Assembly: GCF_003852495.1 (NCBI RefSeq)
Contig: NZ_QAJI01000006.1
Location: 46,694-110,693 of the forward strand
Length of the DNA: 64,000 nt
Origin: Taibaiella sp. KBW10
GTDB taxonomy: Bacteria; Bacteroidota; Bacteroidia; Chitinophagales; Chitinophagaceae
Direction: 5' to 3'
In this document: piece by piece, positions 8,496 through 16,802 of the stretch
Numbering within the stretch: position 1 is the first letter of the stretch
Layout: each line of letters opens with the position of its first letter
Program-made: the position numbers and the translations under genes
The notes under the pieces: generated by a model
Told to the model about the DNA's origin: nothing
The model's input: the letters and a program-made list of their open reading frames with translations, nothing else
Database searches by the model: none

Positions 8496-8537
8496 AACAG
8501 AAAGCGACAATACAACCTTGTATTGTCGCTTTCTGTT
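8496..8537 (+). terminator. Terminator after the 451-aa protein gene
   Basis: Perfect 20-bp stem (8496-8515 with 8518-8537), 2-nt loop, then a T-rich tract, starting 15 bp after the stop codon. Confidence 0.85.
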
Positions 8538-8553
8538 TCTTTTGATATATTTG
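8523..8553 (+). promoter_or_regulatory. Promoter for the archaemetzincin-like lipoprotein gene
   Basis: TTG (8523-8525), 20-bp spacer, TATATTTG (8546-8553). The -33 element is embedded in the 3' arm of the preceding terminator. Predicted leader about 50 nt. Confidence 0.55.
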
Positions 8554-8607
8554 AATAATGTATGAAATCGGCAAAAGGTTATATTGCCGGGCATACACAA
8601 TCAGCCT

Positions 8608-9201
8608 ATGAAAAATTATGTATCGCTCCTCTTATTGTCGCTATTGATGGCAATGGGGTGCAATACCGTTGCTCCGAAAGCTCCGAAAATAATTATCATT
8701 CAGCCTTTAGGCGCTTTCCCCAAATCGCTTTCCCGGACGGTATGGAACCAAATTAAAATCGTTAATCCCAATACACTTCTTCAAGAAAATATACCCCTCC
8801 CGGAGCAGGCTTATTATCCTGTCCGAAACCGGTATCGCGCCGATTCGATCATCAGTATATTTCATCGAAAAGCCGGGAAAGATACCGTTTGGATTACCCT
8901 AACCGAAAAGGACATCAGCACTACTAAGGATGGTATTGCCGATTGGGGTATTATGGGCCTGGCCTATCGGCCGGGCCGGGCTTGCGTAGTGTCTACTTTC
9001 CGTTTGGACAAACAAAAAATACCGGAACAGTTTTATAAAGTGGCCATACATGAACTCGGACATTCCCAAGGCCTGGATCATTGCCCACAGCAAACTTGTT
9101 ACATGCGCGATGCAGAGGGAGGGAATCCTACCGATGAGGAAACGGGCTTTTGTCCTTCCTGCAAAACCATTCTGAAAAAGAAAGGATGGCGACTGCTATA
9201 A
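8608..9201 (+). CDS. Archaemetzincin-like zinc metalloprotease, probable lipoprotein
   Basis: 197 aa from ATG 8608 (MKNYVSLLLLSLLMAMGC), a lipoprotein-style signal with Cys near residue 18; the frame opens 8 codons earlier but that part is not signal-like. The C-terminal part carries HELGHSQGLDHC, then CYM and CPSC, which fits the archaemetzincin signature (HExxHxxGxxHC-x4-CxM-x15/17-CxxC): the first motif gives the catalytic zinc ligands and Glu, and the four cysteines the second zinc site. Family members are metallopeptidases of unclear natural substrate. An exported lipid-anchored form would act in the periplasm or at the outer membrane. It is followed after 19 bp by the DUF2891 gene, perhaps one operon. 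Confidence 0.8.
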   Translation: MKNYVSLLLLSLLMAMGCNTVAPKAPKIIIIQPLGAFPKSLSRTVWNQIKIVNPNTLLQENIPLPEQAYYPVRNRYRADSIISIFHRKAGKDTVWITLTEKDISTTKDGIADWGIMGLAYRPGRACVVSTFRLDKQKIPEQFYKVAIHELGHSQGLDHCPQQTCYMRDAEGGNPTDEETGFCPSCKTILKKKGWRLL

Positions 9202-9220
9202 ATTAATTATTTTAGTAGCT

Positions 9221-10306
9221 ATGAAAAAAATGGTATACACCCTTTTAAGTCTGTGCAGCATTGTCTGTGCAGCCGGGCACCTGAACGCACAAACCCGGCT
9301 CACACCCCCAATCGCATTTAAGCTGAGCCAGCTGCCGCTGCGTTGCATCCCGGTTGAATTTCCTAATAAAACCTCACATTTATCCGATGGGGTCGGGGAT
9401 GCCAAATTGCTGCCTAGCGAATTGCACCCTGTCTTCTATGGTTGTCTCGACTGGCACAGTAGTGTGCACGGGCACTGGATGCTGGTAAGACTTTTGCAGG
9501 AATATCCCGATTTACCCGACAGGGATATCATTATCAAAATATTAAACAATAGTTTTCAGCGGGAAAAAATGGAACAGGAGGCAAGCTACTTTGGAAAATA
9601 TACGGCTTCCAATACCTACGAACGTACCTATGGCTGGGCTTGGTTGCTCAAACTGGACGAAGCCCTGGCTCAGGGAAAAGACCCGCAGTTTCACAAATGG
9701 CATGAGGCCATGCAGCCACTTACCCAAAAAATTGTAGCGCTTTGGAAAGCCTATCTGCCCAAACAAACTTATCCGAATCGCACGGGTGTACACCCGAATA
9801 CGGCCTTTGGGCTTGCCTTTGCTTATGACTGGGCGAAGAGCCAGAAAGACGAAGTATTCCTGAAACTGATCATAGGGAAAGCAAAAGATTTTTACCTGAA
9901 TAATGCGGATATTCCCGCTTATCTGGAGCCGGATGGCAGTGACTTCTTCTCTCCCAGCCTAATGGCGGCCGACCTGATGAGAAGGGTGCTGAATCAAAAA
10001 GAATTCAATACCTGGTTTTCAAAATATTATAGTACGAGAAGTATTAAACGCATCTGCGAACCGCCGGTCGTCAGTGATCGCAGCGATTATCAGACCGTAC
10101 ATCTTGATGGCTTGTCTTTTAGCCGCGCATGGTGTATGAAAGCAATTGCGGCACAGCTTTATGATACCAATCCTAATCAGAAATTATTTAAAGCCACCGC
10201 AGATCAATTCCTGAATGCTACCTTGCCACAGATCTTCGACGGGGGATATGGTGGAGAACACTGGTTGGCATCTTTTGCAATCTATGCCTTGCTCGAAAGT
10301 AAATAA
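9221..10306 (+). CDS. DUF2891 family exported protein
   Basis: 361 aa, signal peptide MKKMVYTLLSLCSIVCAAG followed by LNAQ. The early block LHPVFYGCLDWHSSVHGHWML and the later RTGVHPNTAFGLAFAYDWA and LMAADLMRR are typical of the DUF2891 family, whose helical fold and W/H-rich centre suggest a sugar-active enzyme, though no activity is established to my knowledge. It lies 19 bp behind the archaemetzincin-like gene, same strand. Confidence 0.8.
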   Translation: MKKMVYTLLSLCSIVCAAGHLNAQTRLTPPIAFKLSQLPLRCIPVEFPNKTSHLSDGVGDAKLLPSELHPVFYGCLDWHSSVHGHWMLVRLLQEYPDLPDRDIIIKILNNSFQREKMEQEASYFGKYTASNTYERTYGWAWLLKLDEALAQGKDPQFHKWHEAMQPLTQKIVALWKAYLPKQTYPNRTGVHPNTAFGLAFAYDWAKSQKDEVFLKLIIGKAKDFYLNNADIPAYLEPDGSDFFSPSLMAADLMRRVLNQKEFNTWFSKYYSTRSIKRICEPPVVSDRSDYQTVHLDGLSFSRAWCMKAIAAQLYDTNPNQKLFKATADQFLNATLPQIFDGGYGGEHWLASFAIYALLESK

Positions 10307-10312
10307 AAACCG

Positions 10313-10337
10313 GAATGGGACTACAAGAGTCCCATTC
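10313..10337. terminator. Bidirectional terminator between convergent genes
   Basis: Stem of 10 bp (GAATGGGACT/AGTCCCATTC) with a 5-nt loop; it overlaps the stop codon of the minus-strand gene that ends at 10321. Confidence 0.65.
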
Positions 10338-11169
10338 TGATTAAATTGCTCGCCAGGTATATGGCGTAATTTTGTTGCCCCAGCGGGGTATCCAACGGAT
10401 TCTTATTGACCAAGTCCAGGACCTGCCATTTTTCCTGGCTGCGCATGCCGTTTTTAAAGGCATAGGTATGCGCACCCGATAGTTCTACCCAGGACACACA
10501 AATAATACCCCCATTGATATTACGGATCAAAAATTCATAATTTTTACCGGCATTGAATCCCGTGTTTTGTCCCACGACCAGTTCCCAATAACCGATCACG
10601 ACATTACCTTGCCCGATCTTACCGTATTCATTTGCTGTGATGGCTTTACGCTTATCGCGATCTACGGGATCGGCCGGTACATTCACCAGTTTCATCAGCG
10701 AATCATTAATCGCCGCATGACGGGAAGGATAGTCAATATTTGCCGCAACATTCTTTTCAAAATAAGCCTTTAAAACCGTCTCGTTAAGGGCACCTGTAGC
10801 CGTCAGCAGGTTTTCCTTAGTCACATGATCGCCTACCTCTTTAAAGGTATTCATCGTCTCCGTAAAGTTAGGCCGGTAGGCCTTGTAACCTTGCTCCGGT
10901 GCTTCAATTGTATAATAATACACTGTTTGACTACCAAAAGTGTCTTCGAAACTTTGCAATTGATAAGAAAGCAGGGGTTTCACACCGGTGGGGTCCATCA
11001 CAAAATAGCTTTTACCGATACTTTTCACCTTTTCCGATTTCAATAAGGCGATACTTTTACCTTCAGATTGAAAATTCCCCGATTTCTTATCAAAGGAAAT
11101 TTCCTGTGCATAGCTGTTACTGCACAGAAATAGGGGAAAGAGAAATAAGGATAGTAACTTATTGTACAT
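10321..11169 (-). CDS. Exported protein of unknown function
   Basis: 282 aa with signal peptide MYNKLLSLFLFPLFLCSNSYAQ. The mature part is mixed alpha/beta, with no catalytic motif that I recognise. It is divergent from the 237-aa exported protein at 11208 (38-bp gap), so the two promoters overlap and may be co-regulated; both have the look of stress or envelope proteins, but that is only an impression. Confidence 0.65.
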   Translation of the reverse strand: MYNKLLSLFLFPLFLCSNSYAQEISFDKKSGNFQSEGKSIALLKSEKVKSIGKSYFVMDPTGVKPLLSYQLQSFEDTFGSQTVYYYTIEAPEQGYKAYRPNFTETMNTFKEVGDHVTKENLLTATGALNETVLKAYFEKNVAANIDYPSRHAAINDSLMKLVNVPADPVDRDKRKAITANEYGKIGQGNVVIGYWELVVGQNTGFNAGKNYEFLIRNINGGIICVSWVELSGAHTYAFKNGMRSQEKWQVLDLVNKNPLDTPLGQQNYAIYLASNLIRMGLL

Positions 11170-11176
11170 TTTTCTA

Positions 11177-11184
11177 TATTTTTG
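11177..11184 (+). promoter_or_regulatory. -7 box for the 11208 gene
   Basis: TATTTTTG (TAnnTTTG), 23 bp before the ATG. No TTG at the expected distance upstream, so support is partial. Confidence 0.4.
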
Positions 11185-11207
11185 TCCCTAAATATAAACA
11201 ATCAAAC

Positions 11208-11921
11208 ATGAAAAAAATCTTATTTGGAGCAATAATATTTTTATTGCCGCTGAGCCAGGTCAAGGCGCAGGGAAAGTTTTTAGATAAAATGAACAAGTTT
11301 GCCGGTAAGGCAGATGATTTGGGTCGTTTGGAAAAGGATACTTATGTGATTGATGGTTCGGGTAGTGTGACTTTAGAAGATGGGACCACGCAGGAAGGCA
11401 CAATTAAATATGTGGTTACTACAGATTTAAGTGATATGAAATTCATCATGTTCACAGCTGCCAATGAGATGAAACCTAAGAAATTAAAGAGCGGTGATGT
11501 AAAAAGCTTTATCGTAAAGAATAAAGTATTTTATCCGATCAGAACAAAAGAAGATGATTTGTCCATTGGTAATTCCCGCGTCTTTATGGAAATGCTGAAT
11601 GAAAGTGAAAACGATAAATTCAAAATGTATTTCTTTAGAAAACTGGAGAAAAATGCAAAGGAATTTTCTGCCGGTCAGGCTTACACCGTTGCCACAGGCT
11701 ATTATGTAATGTTACCTGAATTCAAAAATGCCCATGAGATCGTAGATGTGACCTTTACGCCTTTTGCGAAAAAAATGAGTGAGTATCTGAAAGATTGTCC
11801 CGAAGTATCTGAAAAAATTAAGGATAAAAAAGACGGCTATAAATACAATATGTTTAATGGAGCTGAGAACAATGAAGTGTTCTTAAGAATTATGAAGGAA
11901 TACAATAGCTGTGGTAAATAA
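11208..11921 (+). CDS. Exported protein of unknown function
   Basis: 237 aa from the ATG at 11208 (MKKILFGAIIFLLPLSQVKAQ, signal peptide). The same frame is open for about 100 codons upstream, but that stretch is antisense to the 10321-11169 gene and lacks a signal, so I reject the longer form. The mature protein has GTIKYVVTTDLSDMKF and an FMEMLNE block; no family recognised. A terminator follows directly. Confidence 0.7.
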   Translation: MKKILFGAIIFLLPLSQVKAQGKFLDKMNKFAGKADDLGRLEKDTYVIDGSGSVTLEDGTTQEGTIKYVVTTDLSDMKFIMFTAANEMKPKKLKSGDVKSFIVKNKVFYPIRTKEDDLSIGNSRVFMEMLNESENDKFKMYFFRKLEKNAKEFSAGQAYTVATGYYVMLPEFKNAHEIVDVTFTPFAKKMSEYLKDCPEVSEKIKDKKDGYKYNMFNGAENNEVFLRIMKEYNSCGK

Positions 11922-11938
11922 ACCAAACCCAATAGCAT

Positions 11939-11969
11939 AAAAAAAGACGACCATCGGTCGTCTTTTTTT
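11939..11969. terminator. Bidirectional terminator
   Basis: A-rich arm, stem GACGACC/GGTCGTC with 3-nt loop and a run of T, between the convergent genes ending at 11921 and 11988. Confidence 0.85.
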
Positions 11970-11987
11970 ATATAAATCATATCAGGA

Positions 11988-13526
11988 TTACAAAGGAATA
12001 TTATCATGCTTTTTCTTCGGCATTTTAACCACTTTATTTTCCAGCATCTTAAAGGCTTTAATCAGTTTTTCACGGGTTGTTTCTGGTAAGATCACCTCAT
12101 CAATAAATCCACGTGCTGCTGCGCCGTAAGGGTTCGCAAACTTCTCGGTATATTCCAGTTCTTTTTCTTTCCATTTCGCGTCCTTATCTTCTGCTGCCGC
12201 GATCTCTTTCTTAAAGATGATCTCAGCCGCACCTTTTGCACCCATTACTGCAATTTCCGCTGTTGGCCAGGCGTAGTTCATGTCTGCACCGATATGCTTG
12301 GAGTTCATTACATCATAAGCGCCACCATAAGCCTTACGCGTAATTACGGTCAATTTCGGTACCGTAGCCTCACTTAAAGCAAACAATAATTTAGCGCCGT
12401 TAGAAATAATGCCATTCCATTCCTGATCGGTACCCGGTAAGAAGCCCGGTACATCGACCAATACGAGTAAAGGAATATTAAAGGCATCACAAAAACGCAC
12501 AAAACGAGCGCCTTTTTTAGAAGAATTAATATCCAGTACACCCGCCATGCTCGCCGGTTGATTGGCTACAATACCAATGCTGCGGCCGGCAATACGGGCA
12601 AACCCCACCACAATATTCTCGGCATAGTGTTTATGTACTTCAACAAAAGAATCTGCATCCGCCAACTCTTCGATCACTTCCTTCATATCATAAGGCTGAT
12701 TTGCATTTTCCGGAATAATCGTTTTTAATTTTTCCCGTAACTCATTGCCCGCCTCATAAGGGTAGATCGGAGCATCTTCCTCACAGTTCTGAGGCATATA
12801 GCTCAATAATTTCTTCAGATAATCGATACACTCGATCTCATTGGCGCAGGCAAAATGCGTTACACCCGATTTCTCAGCATGTGTCATAGCACCACCCAGC
12901 TCTTCACTGGTTACCGTTTCGTGCGTTACCGTTTTGACCACATTGGGCCCGGTTACGAACATGTATGAGGTATTTTCGACCATCAGGATAAAGTCGGTAA
13001 TAGCGGGAGAGTATACGGCACCTCCGGCACAAGGCCCCATAATTGCCGATAACTGCGGGATTACACCCGAAGCCTGTACATTACGATAGAAAATATCGGC
13101 ATAACCTCCCAGAGACACGACGCCTTCCTGGATACGGGCACCACCACTATCGTTTAAACCGATAACCGGAGCGCCGTTTTGCATGGCCAGATCCATGATC
13201 TTACATATTTTTTCCGCTTGTGTTTCAGAAAGACTACCACCGAATACCGTGAAATCCTGAGAGAATACATATACCAAACGACCGTTTACCGTACCGTAAC
13301 CCGTCACCACACCATCTCCGAGGTATTGCTCGTTTTCCATCCCGAAATCGGTACAACGGTGTTTTACAAACATTCCAATTTCTTCAAAAGAACCTTCGTC
13401 TAATAATAATTGCACGCGCTCTCTTGCCGTAAGCTTTCCTTTTTTGTGTTGACTTTCTATTCTTACAGAGCCGCCACCCAATAAGGCTTTTTCGGTATGT
13501 TGCTGCAAGCTTGCTAATTTATCCAT
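11988..13526 (-). CDS. Acyl-CoA carboxylase beta (carboxyltransferase) subunit, propionyl-CoA type
   Basis: 512 aa, full length for the family. N-terminal [20 protein letters not shown], then two crotonase-type carboxyltransferase halves with the acyl-CoA oxyanion region [20 protein letters not shown] and [16 protein letters not shown], and carboxybiotin-site [14 protein letters not shown] with GAYDVMN. It transfers CO2 from biotin to propionyl-CoA (or a similar acyl-CoA), giving methylmalonyl-CoA; a decarboxylase role is also possible for this family. No biotin carboxylase or carrier gene is next to it, so partners are encoded elsewhere. A two-box promoter lies upstream. Confidence 0.92.
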   Translation of the reverse strand: MDKLASLQQHTEKALLGGGSVRIESQHKKGKLTARERVQLLLDEGSFEEIGMFVKHRCTDFGMENEQYLGDGVVTGYGTVNGRLVYVFSQDFTVFGGSLSETQAEKICKIMDLAMQNGAPVIGLNDSGGARIQEGVVSLGGYADIFYRNVQASGVIPQLSAIMGPCAGGAVYSPAITDFILMVENTSYMFVTGPNVVKTVTHETVTSEELGGAMTHAEKSGVTHFACANEIECIDYLKKLLSYMPQNCEEDAPIYPYEAGNELREKLKTIIPENANQPYDMKEVIEELADADSFVEVHKHYAENIVVGFARIAGRSIGIVANQPASMAGVLDINSSKKGARFVRFCDAFNIPLLVLVDVPGFLPGTDQEWNGIISNGAKLLFALSEATVPKLTVITRKAYGGAYDVMNSKHIGADMNYAWPTAEIAVMGAKGAAEIIFKKEIAAAEDKDAKWKEKELEYTEKFANPYGAAARGFIDEVILPETTREKLIKAFKMLENKVVKMPKKKHDNIPL

Positions 13527-13572
13527 TTGGAACCAATTGAGAATTTAGTGTTTTTTAATTTTTTGAATCTAG

Positions 13573-13603
13573 CAAATTTAGACAAATGTGGCTATTTATC
13601 CAA
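13573..13603 (-). promoter_or_regulatory. Promoter for the acyl-CoA carboxylase gene
   Basis: On the minus strand: TTG (13603-13601), 20-bp spacer, TAAATTTG (13580-13573), about 46 bp before the ATG. The sequence TAAATTTGCTAGAT here recurs upstream of ppk. Confidence 0.65.
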
Positions 13604-13635
13604 TGTTAATGTCCGTAGTTTAGCTAGTTTTTTAC

Positions 13636-13643
13636 TATTTTTG
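13636..13643 (+). promoter_or_regulatory. -7 box for ftsX
   Basis: TATTTTTG, 47 bp before the ftsX start; no good TTG at the expected distance. Confidence 0.45.
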
Positions 13644-13690
13644 AGCAAATTCGGAAATACAGCCGGCTGCATTTCCATTAATACAATCAA

Positions 13691-14539
13691 ATGAAAAAAG
13701 TAACACCATCATATATTTATTCGATTATCGGCGTGGCCCTGGTTTTATTTTTGCTGGGTTCTTTAGGTTGGCTGATGCTGAATGGAAGGGGAATGAACAA
13801 ATTTCTGAAAGGAAATATACAGATGCAGGTAATCATGCATGATAATACCCGCACCGAAAAAGCCACAGCCTTACTGAACATCCTGGAAAAGCAAAAATTC
13901 ATCGCACAAACCAAAATGATTACCAAGGAAGAAGCTGCGGCACAGTTTGCGAAAGAATATGATGAAGACTTTACCGAATTGCTGGACTTTAATCCTTTGT
14001 ATACTTCCCTGAACCTGAACCTGTACCCAGCCTATGTGAATGCAGACAGTATGGAGAAGATCAAAGCCTTTTTATTGCAAAGTAATATTGTACGGGAAGT
14101 TGTCTATCCAAAACCGATTGTCAATACGCTGGACAGTACGCTTAACCGGGTTAGTATCATCCTGGCCATCATTTCGGCCATTTTATTATTTAGTGTTATT
14201 TTCCTGATCGATAATACGGTACGTTTATCCATGTTTAGTAGTCGCCATACGATTAAGACCATGCAAATGGTGGGTGCTACCCATCACTTTATTGCCCGTC
14301 CTTTTGATCGTTCGGCCATTTATAGCGGATTGATCAGCGCGGCAGTAGCCATTCTGGCTATCCTGGGACTGAAATACTTTGTATTAAGCCGTTTCCCGGA
14401 GCTGAATGCCTTTAACGACAATACATTGTTCATCGGGCTTTTGATCCTGGTTTTAATCTTAGGCGTTTTGATTTCGCTCATCAGTACCCATCGTTCTGTA
14501 CTGAAATATTTAAAACTTAAGGTAGAAGATTTGTATTAA
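13691..14539 (+). CDS. ftsX: Cell division protein FtsX
   Basis: 282 aa. Short cytoplasmic N-terminus, membrane helix (about 10-30), periplasmic domain (about 31-155) with LLDFNPLYTSLNLNLYPAYV, then three C-terminal helices of the FtsX/MacB permease fold with RHTIKTMQMVGATHHFI between them. FtsX pairs with the ATPase FtsE in the inner membrane and controls peptidoglycan hydrolases at division. Its partner ftsE is more than 30 kb away in this window (46308). The DUF3098 gene follows after 39 bp. Confidence 0.92.
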   Translation: MKKVTPSYIYSIIGVALVLFLLGSLGWLMLNGRGMNKFLKGNIQMQVIMHDNTRTEKATALLNILEKQKFIAQTKMITKEEAAAQFAKEYDEDFTELLDFNPLYTSLNLNLYPAYVNADSMEKIKAFLLQSNIVREVVYPKPIVNTLDSTLNRVSIILAIISAILLFSVIFLIDNTVRLSMFSSRHTIKTMQMVGATHHFIARPFDRSAIYSGLISAAVAILAILGLKYFVLSRFPELNAFNDNTLFIGLLILVLILGVLISLISTHRSVLKYLKLKVEDLY

Positions 14540-14559
14540 TAATTAATTTACTATTTTTG
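14530..14559 (+). promoter_or_regulatory. Internal promoter before the DUF3098 gene
   Basis: TTTG (14530-14533), 18-bp spacer, TATTTTTG (14552-14559). The -33 box lies in the last codons of ftsX, so the DUF3098 gene can be transcribed alone. Confidence 0.5.
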
Positions 14560-14578
14560 ACATTCTAATTTTCAAAAA

Positions 14579-14845
14579 ATGGCAACACCAAGTTCTAATA
14601 AAAAGGGTACACCAAAGATTTTTATGTTTGGTAAAGAAAACTATTATTTAATGTTCGCCGGGCTGGTACTCATCATCATTGGCTTTATGTTGATGGCCGG
14701 AGGGAGAAGTGAAGATCCTAATGTATATTCAAAAGATATCTTCAGCTTCAGAAGAATCACTTTAGCGCCTATTGTTGTTATATTAGGTTTTATCGTGGAG
14801 ATTGTGGCGATTATGCGCAAACCGAAAACAAATATAAAGGACTAA
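14579..14845 (+). CDS. DUF3098 family small membrane protein
   Basis: 88 aa: a short Lys/Ser-rich N-terminus, two membrane helices (about 21-42 and 60-79) and the loop GGRSEDPNVYSKDIFSFRRITLAP, which is the hallmark of DUF3098. The position immediately after ftsX is a familiar Bacteroidota arrangement, which suggests an envelope or division role; function is not established. Confidence 0.88.
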   Translation: MATPSSNKKGTPKIFMFGKENYYLMFAGLVLIIIGFMLMAGGRSEDPNVYSKDIFSFRRITLAPIVVILGFIVEIVAIMRKPKTNIKD

Positions 14846-14864
14846 TCCTATATTGATATTTAGT

Positions 14865-14899
14865 AAAACGCTTCAGACTTTCTGGTTTGAGGCGTTTTT
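14865..14899 (+). terminator. Terminator after the DUF3098 gene
   Basis: Imperfect stem AAAACGCTTCAGA/TTTGAGGCGTTTT with an 8-nt loop and T-run. Confidence 0.65.
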
Positions 14900-14932
14900 C
14901 TTTACAGTTAATACAAACGCTTTTTATCTTTT

Positions 14933-15136
14933 ATGAAGACACTAATCATTACTGCTATTATCCTAACCGCTGTGGGAATTATTACTAACCTTATAGGAGC
15001 ACTTTTTAAGCTGGAACATTTACCTGGTGCGGCAATGCTGCTTATGATGGGCTTATTGACTGAGGTCGCCGGGGTGGTTCTTCTGGCGGTGTACTTTGTG
15101 CGCAGGGCAAAAAAGTACCATAATAAAAAAGGATGA
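14933..15136 (+). CDS. Small two-helix membrane protein with GldL-like motif
   Basis: 67 aa with two membrane helices (about 4-24 and 34-56) and a basic tail RRAKKYHNKKG. The block GALFKLEHLPGAAMLLMMG resembles the first helical pair of the T9SS motor protein GldL (GALFK..H.PGA...L), but the cytoplasmic part of GldL is absent, so it is not GldL itself. Function unknown. The stop codon is inside the terminator stem. Confidence 0.65.
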   Translation: MKTLIITAIILTAVGIITNLIGALFKLEHLPGAAMLLMMGLLTEVAGVVLLAVYFVRRAKKYHNKKG

Positions 15137-15157
15137 GCACACAACTCATCCTTTTTT
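15125..15157. terminator. Bidirectional terminator
   Basis: Perfect 13-bp stem (A6-GGATGAG / CTCATCC-T6) with a 7-nt loop; overlaps the stop codon of the 67-aa gene and lies 3 bp from the end of nadB. Confidence 0.85.
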
Positions 15158-15160
15158 GTT

Positions 15161-16756
15161 TTATAATACAATATTCTGCAGTATCGCACTTTTACCCGGG
15201 TAGTCGGTCGTATAATGCAAGCCCCGGCTCTCTTTCCTGAATTGCGCTCCTTTGACGATCAGGTAACCGATCGTGATCAGGTTTCGTAATTCAACCAATT
15301 GCGGTGATAGCGTACTGGCCTCATACAATGCCTCCGTTTCATCATGCAGCAAGTCCAGGCGACGCATCGCCCTTTCCAGACGCACATCGTTGCGTACAAT
15401 ACCCACATAATCACTCATGGTAAATTCCAGTTCTTTGCGGGTCTGAGTAATCAGGATCATCTCTTTCGGATCCATTGTGCCCTCTGTATTCCAGTCCGGG
15501 ATATGCTCCTGGAAAGTGGCCGTTTCGTAGAGTAGGGCGGCCTGCTCGGCACAGCGGTTACCAAAGACCAAAGCCTCCAGCAGAGAATTGCTGGCCAAAC
15601 GGTTGGCGCCATGCAAACCCGTACTGCTGCATTCGCCGCAGGCCAGTAAATGCAGGATAGATGTCTGTCCTTTTGTATCCGTTTTGATGCCCCCGCAACA
15701 ATAATGCGCTGCAGGTGCTACCGGGATCATTTGGGTAAAGATATCAATGCCGATACTTTTACATTTCTCATAAATATTAGGGAAATGGTGCAAGAATTTT
15801 TCATGATCCATATGACGGCAGTCAAGGTAGACATGAGAAGCACCGGTAATCTTCATTTCATTATCAATGGCGCGGGCCACGATGTCACGGGGAGCGAGGT
15901 CTTTTCTTTCATCATATTTTGGCATAAAAGCCTCACCATGCACATTTCTTAAGATACCCCCATCGCCGCGCACGGCTTCCGTTATTAAAAAAGAAGGGCT
16001 GACGCCCACTTCATATAAAGCAGTAGGGTGAAACTGTATAAATTCCATATTCTCAATCCTGCCTTTAGCACGATACACCATAGCAATCCCGTCGCCCGTC
16101 GCAATTTTGGGATTGGTGGTACTGCGGTAGACCTGGCCGGCACCACCGGTGGCCATCAGGCTTACTTTAGCCACGATCTTCTCGATATGCTGTGTTTCTT
16201 TATTAATCGCATATACCCCATAACAGGTGATATCCGGCGTAGATTTGGTAACCAAGTGACCCAAATGATGTTGGGTGATGATATCTACGACAAAATAATT
16301 TTTATGAATGCTGATGTTTGGAAAGCGCTTCACTTCTTCCAATAAAGCACGTTCTATTTCCCAACCCGTAATATCCTTATAATGTAAAATACGGAAGTCA
16401 GAGTGTCCGCCTTCTTTTCCCCTCAGGTATTCTCCCTGCTCATCCTTATCAAAGCGGGTACCCCAATCGATCATTTCCTGCACCATCATCGGGCCTTCTT
16501 TCACGACAAGTTCTACCACTTCTGCATTGCATAAGCCATCACCTGCGATCAGCGTGTCCTGTATATGTTTGTCAAAGCTGTCGCCTTCTGTATCCACTAC
16601 CGCAATACCGCCTTGTGCATATTTGGTATTCGTTTCATTGTCCTCATTCGCTTTGGTCAACAGGGTAATGGTCGCTTCCGGAAAGCGTTGTGCGGTTTTG
16701 ATGGCAAAAGTTAATCCTGCGATGCCGGAACCAATAATTAAAAAATCCGTTTGCAT
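15161..16756 (-). CDS. nadB: L-aspartate oxidase
   Basis: 531 aa, full length. The FAD-binding Rossmann motif IIGSGIAGLTFAI is at residues 7-19, followed by NTKYAQGGIAV, the substrate-site block IQFHPTALYEVG (about 245), RGDGGILRN, and ASNSLLEALVFG. It oxidises L-aspartate to iminoaspartate, which NadA (38155 in this window) condenses with dihydroxyacetone phosphate to quinolinate for NAD synthesis. It sits 46 bp downstream of the prolyl oligopeptidase gene on the same strand, perhaps as an operon by proximity. Confidence 0.95.
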   Translation of the reverse strand: MQTDFLIIGSGIAGLTFAIKTAQRFPEATITLLTKANEDNETNTKYAQGGIAVVDTEGDSFDKHIQDTLIAGDGLCNAEVVELVVKEGPMMVQEMIDWGTRFDKDEQGEYLRGKEGGHSDFRILHYKDITGWEIERALLEEVKRFPNISIHKNYFVVDIITQHHLGHLVTKSTPDITCYGVYAINKETQHIEKIVAKVSLMATGGAGQVYRSTTNPKIATGDGIAMVYRAKGRIENMEFIQFHPTALYEVGVSPSFLITEAVRGDGGILRNVHGEAFMPKYDERKDLAPRDIVARAIDNEMKITGASHVYLDCRHMDHEKFLHHFPNIYEKCKSIGIDIFTQMIPVAPAAHYCCGGIKTDTKGQTSILHLLACGECSSTGLHGANRLASNSLLEALVFGNRCAEQAALLYETATFQEHIPDWNTEGTMDPKEMILITQTRKELEFTMSDYVGIVRNDVRLERAMRRLDLLHDETEALYEASTLSPQLVELRNLITIGYLIVKGAQFRKESRGLHYTTDYPGKSAILQNIVL

Positions 16757-16802
16757 AATTTTTGTAATAAAATAAGGGCTGCATTATACAGCCCTGTTAT
16801 AT

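Noticed and set aside
10899..11207. N-terminal extension of the 237-aa exported protein
   Set aside because: Antisense to the neighbouring exported-protein gene and lacking a signal; the ATG at 11208 gives a proper signal peptide.
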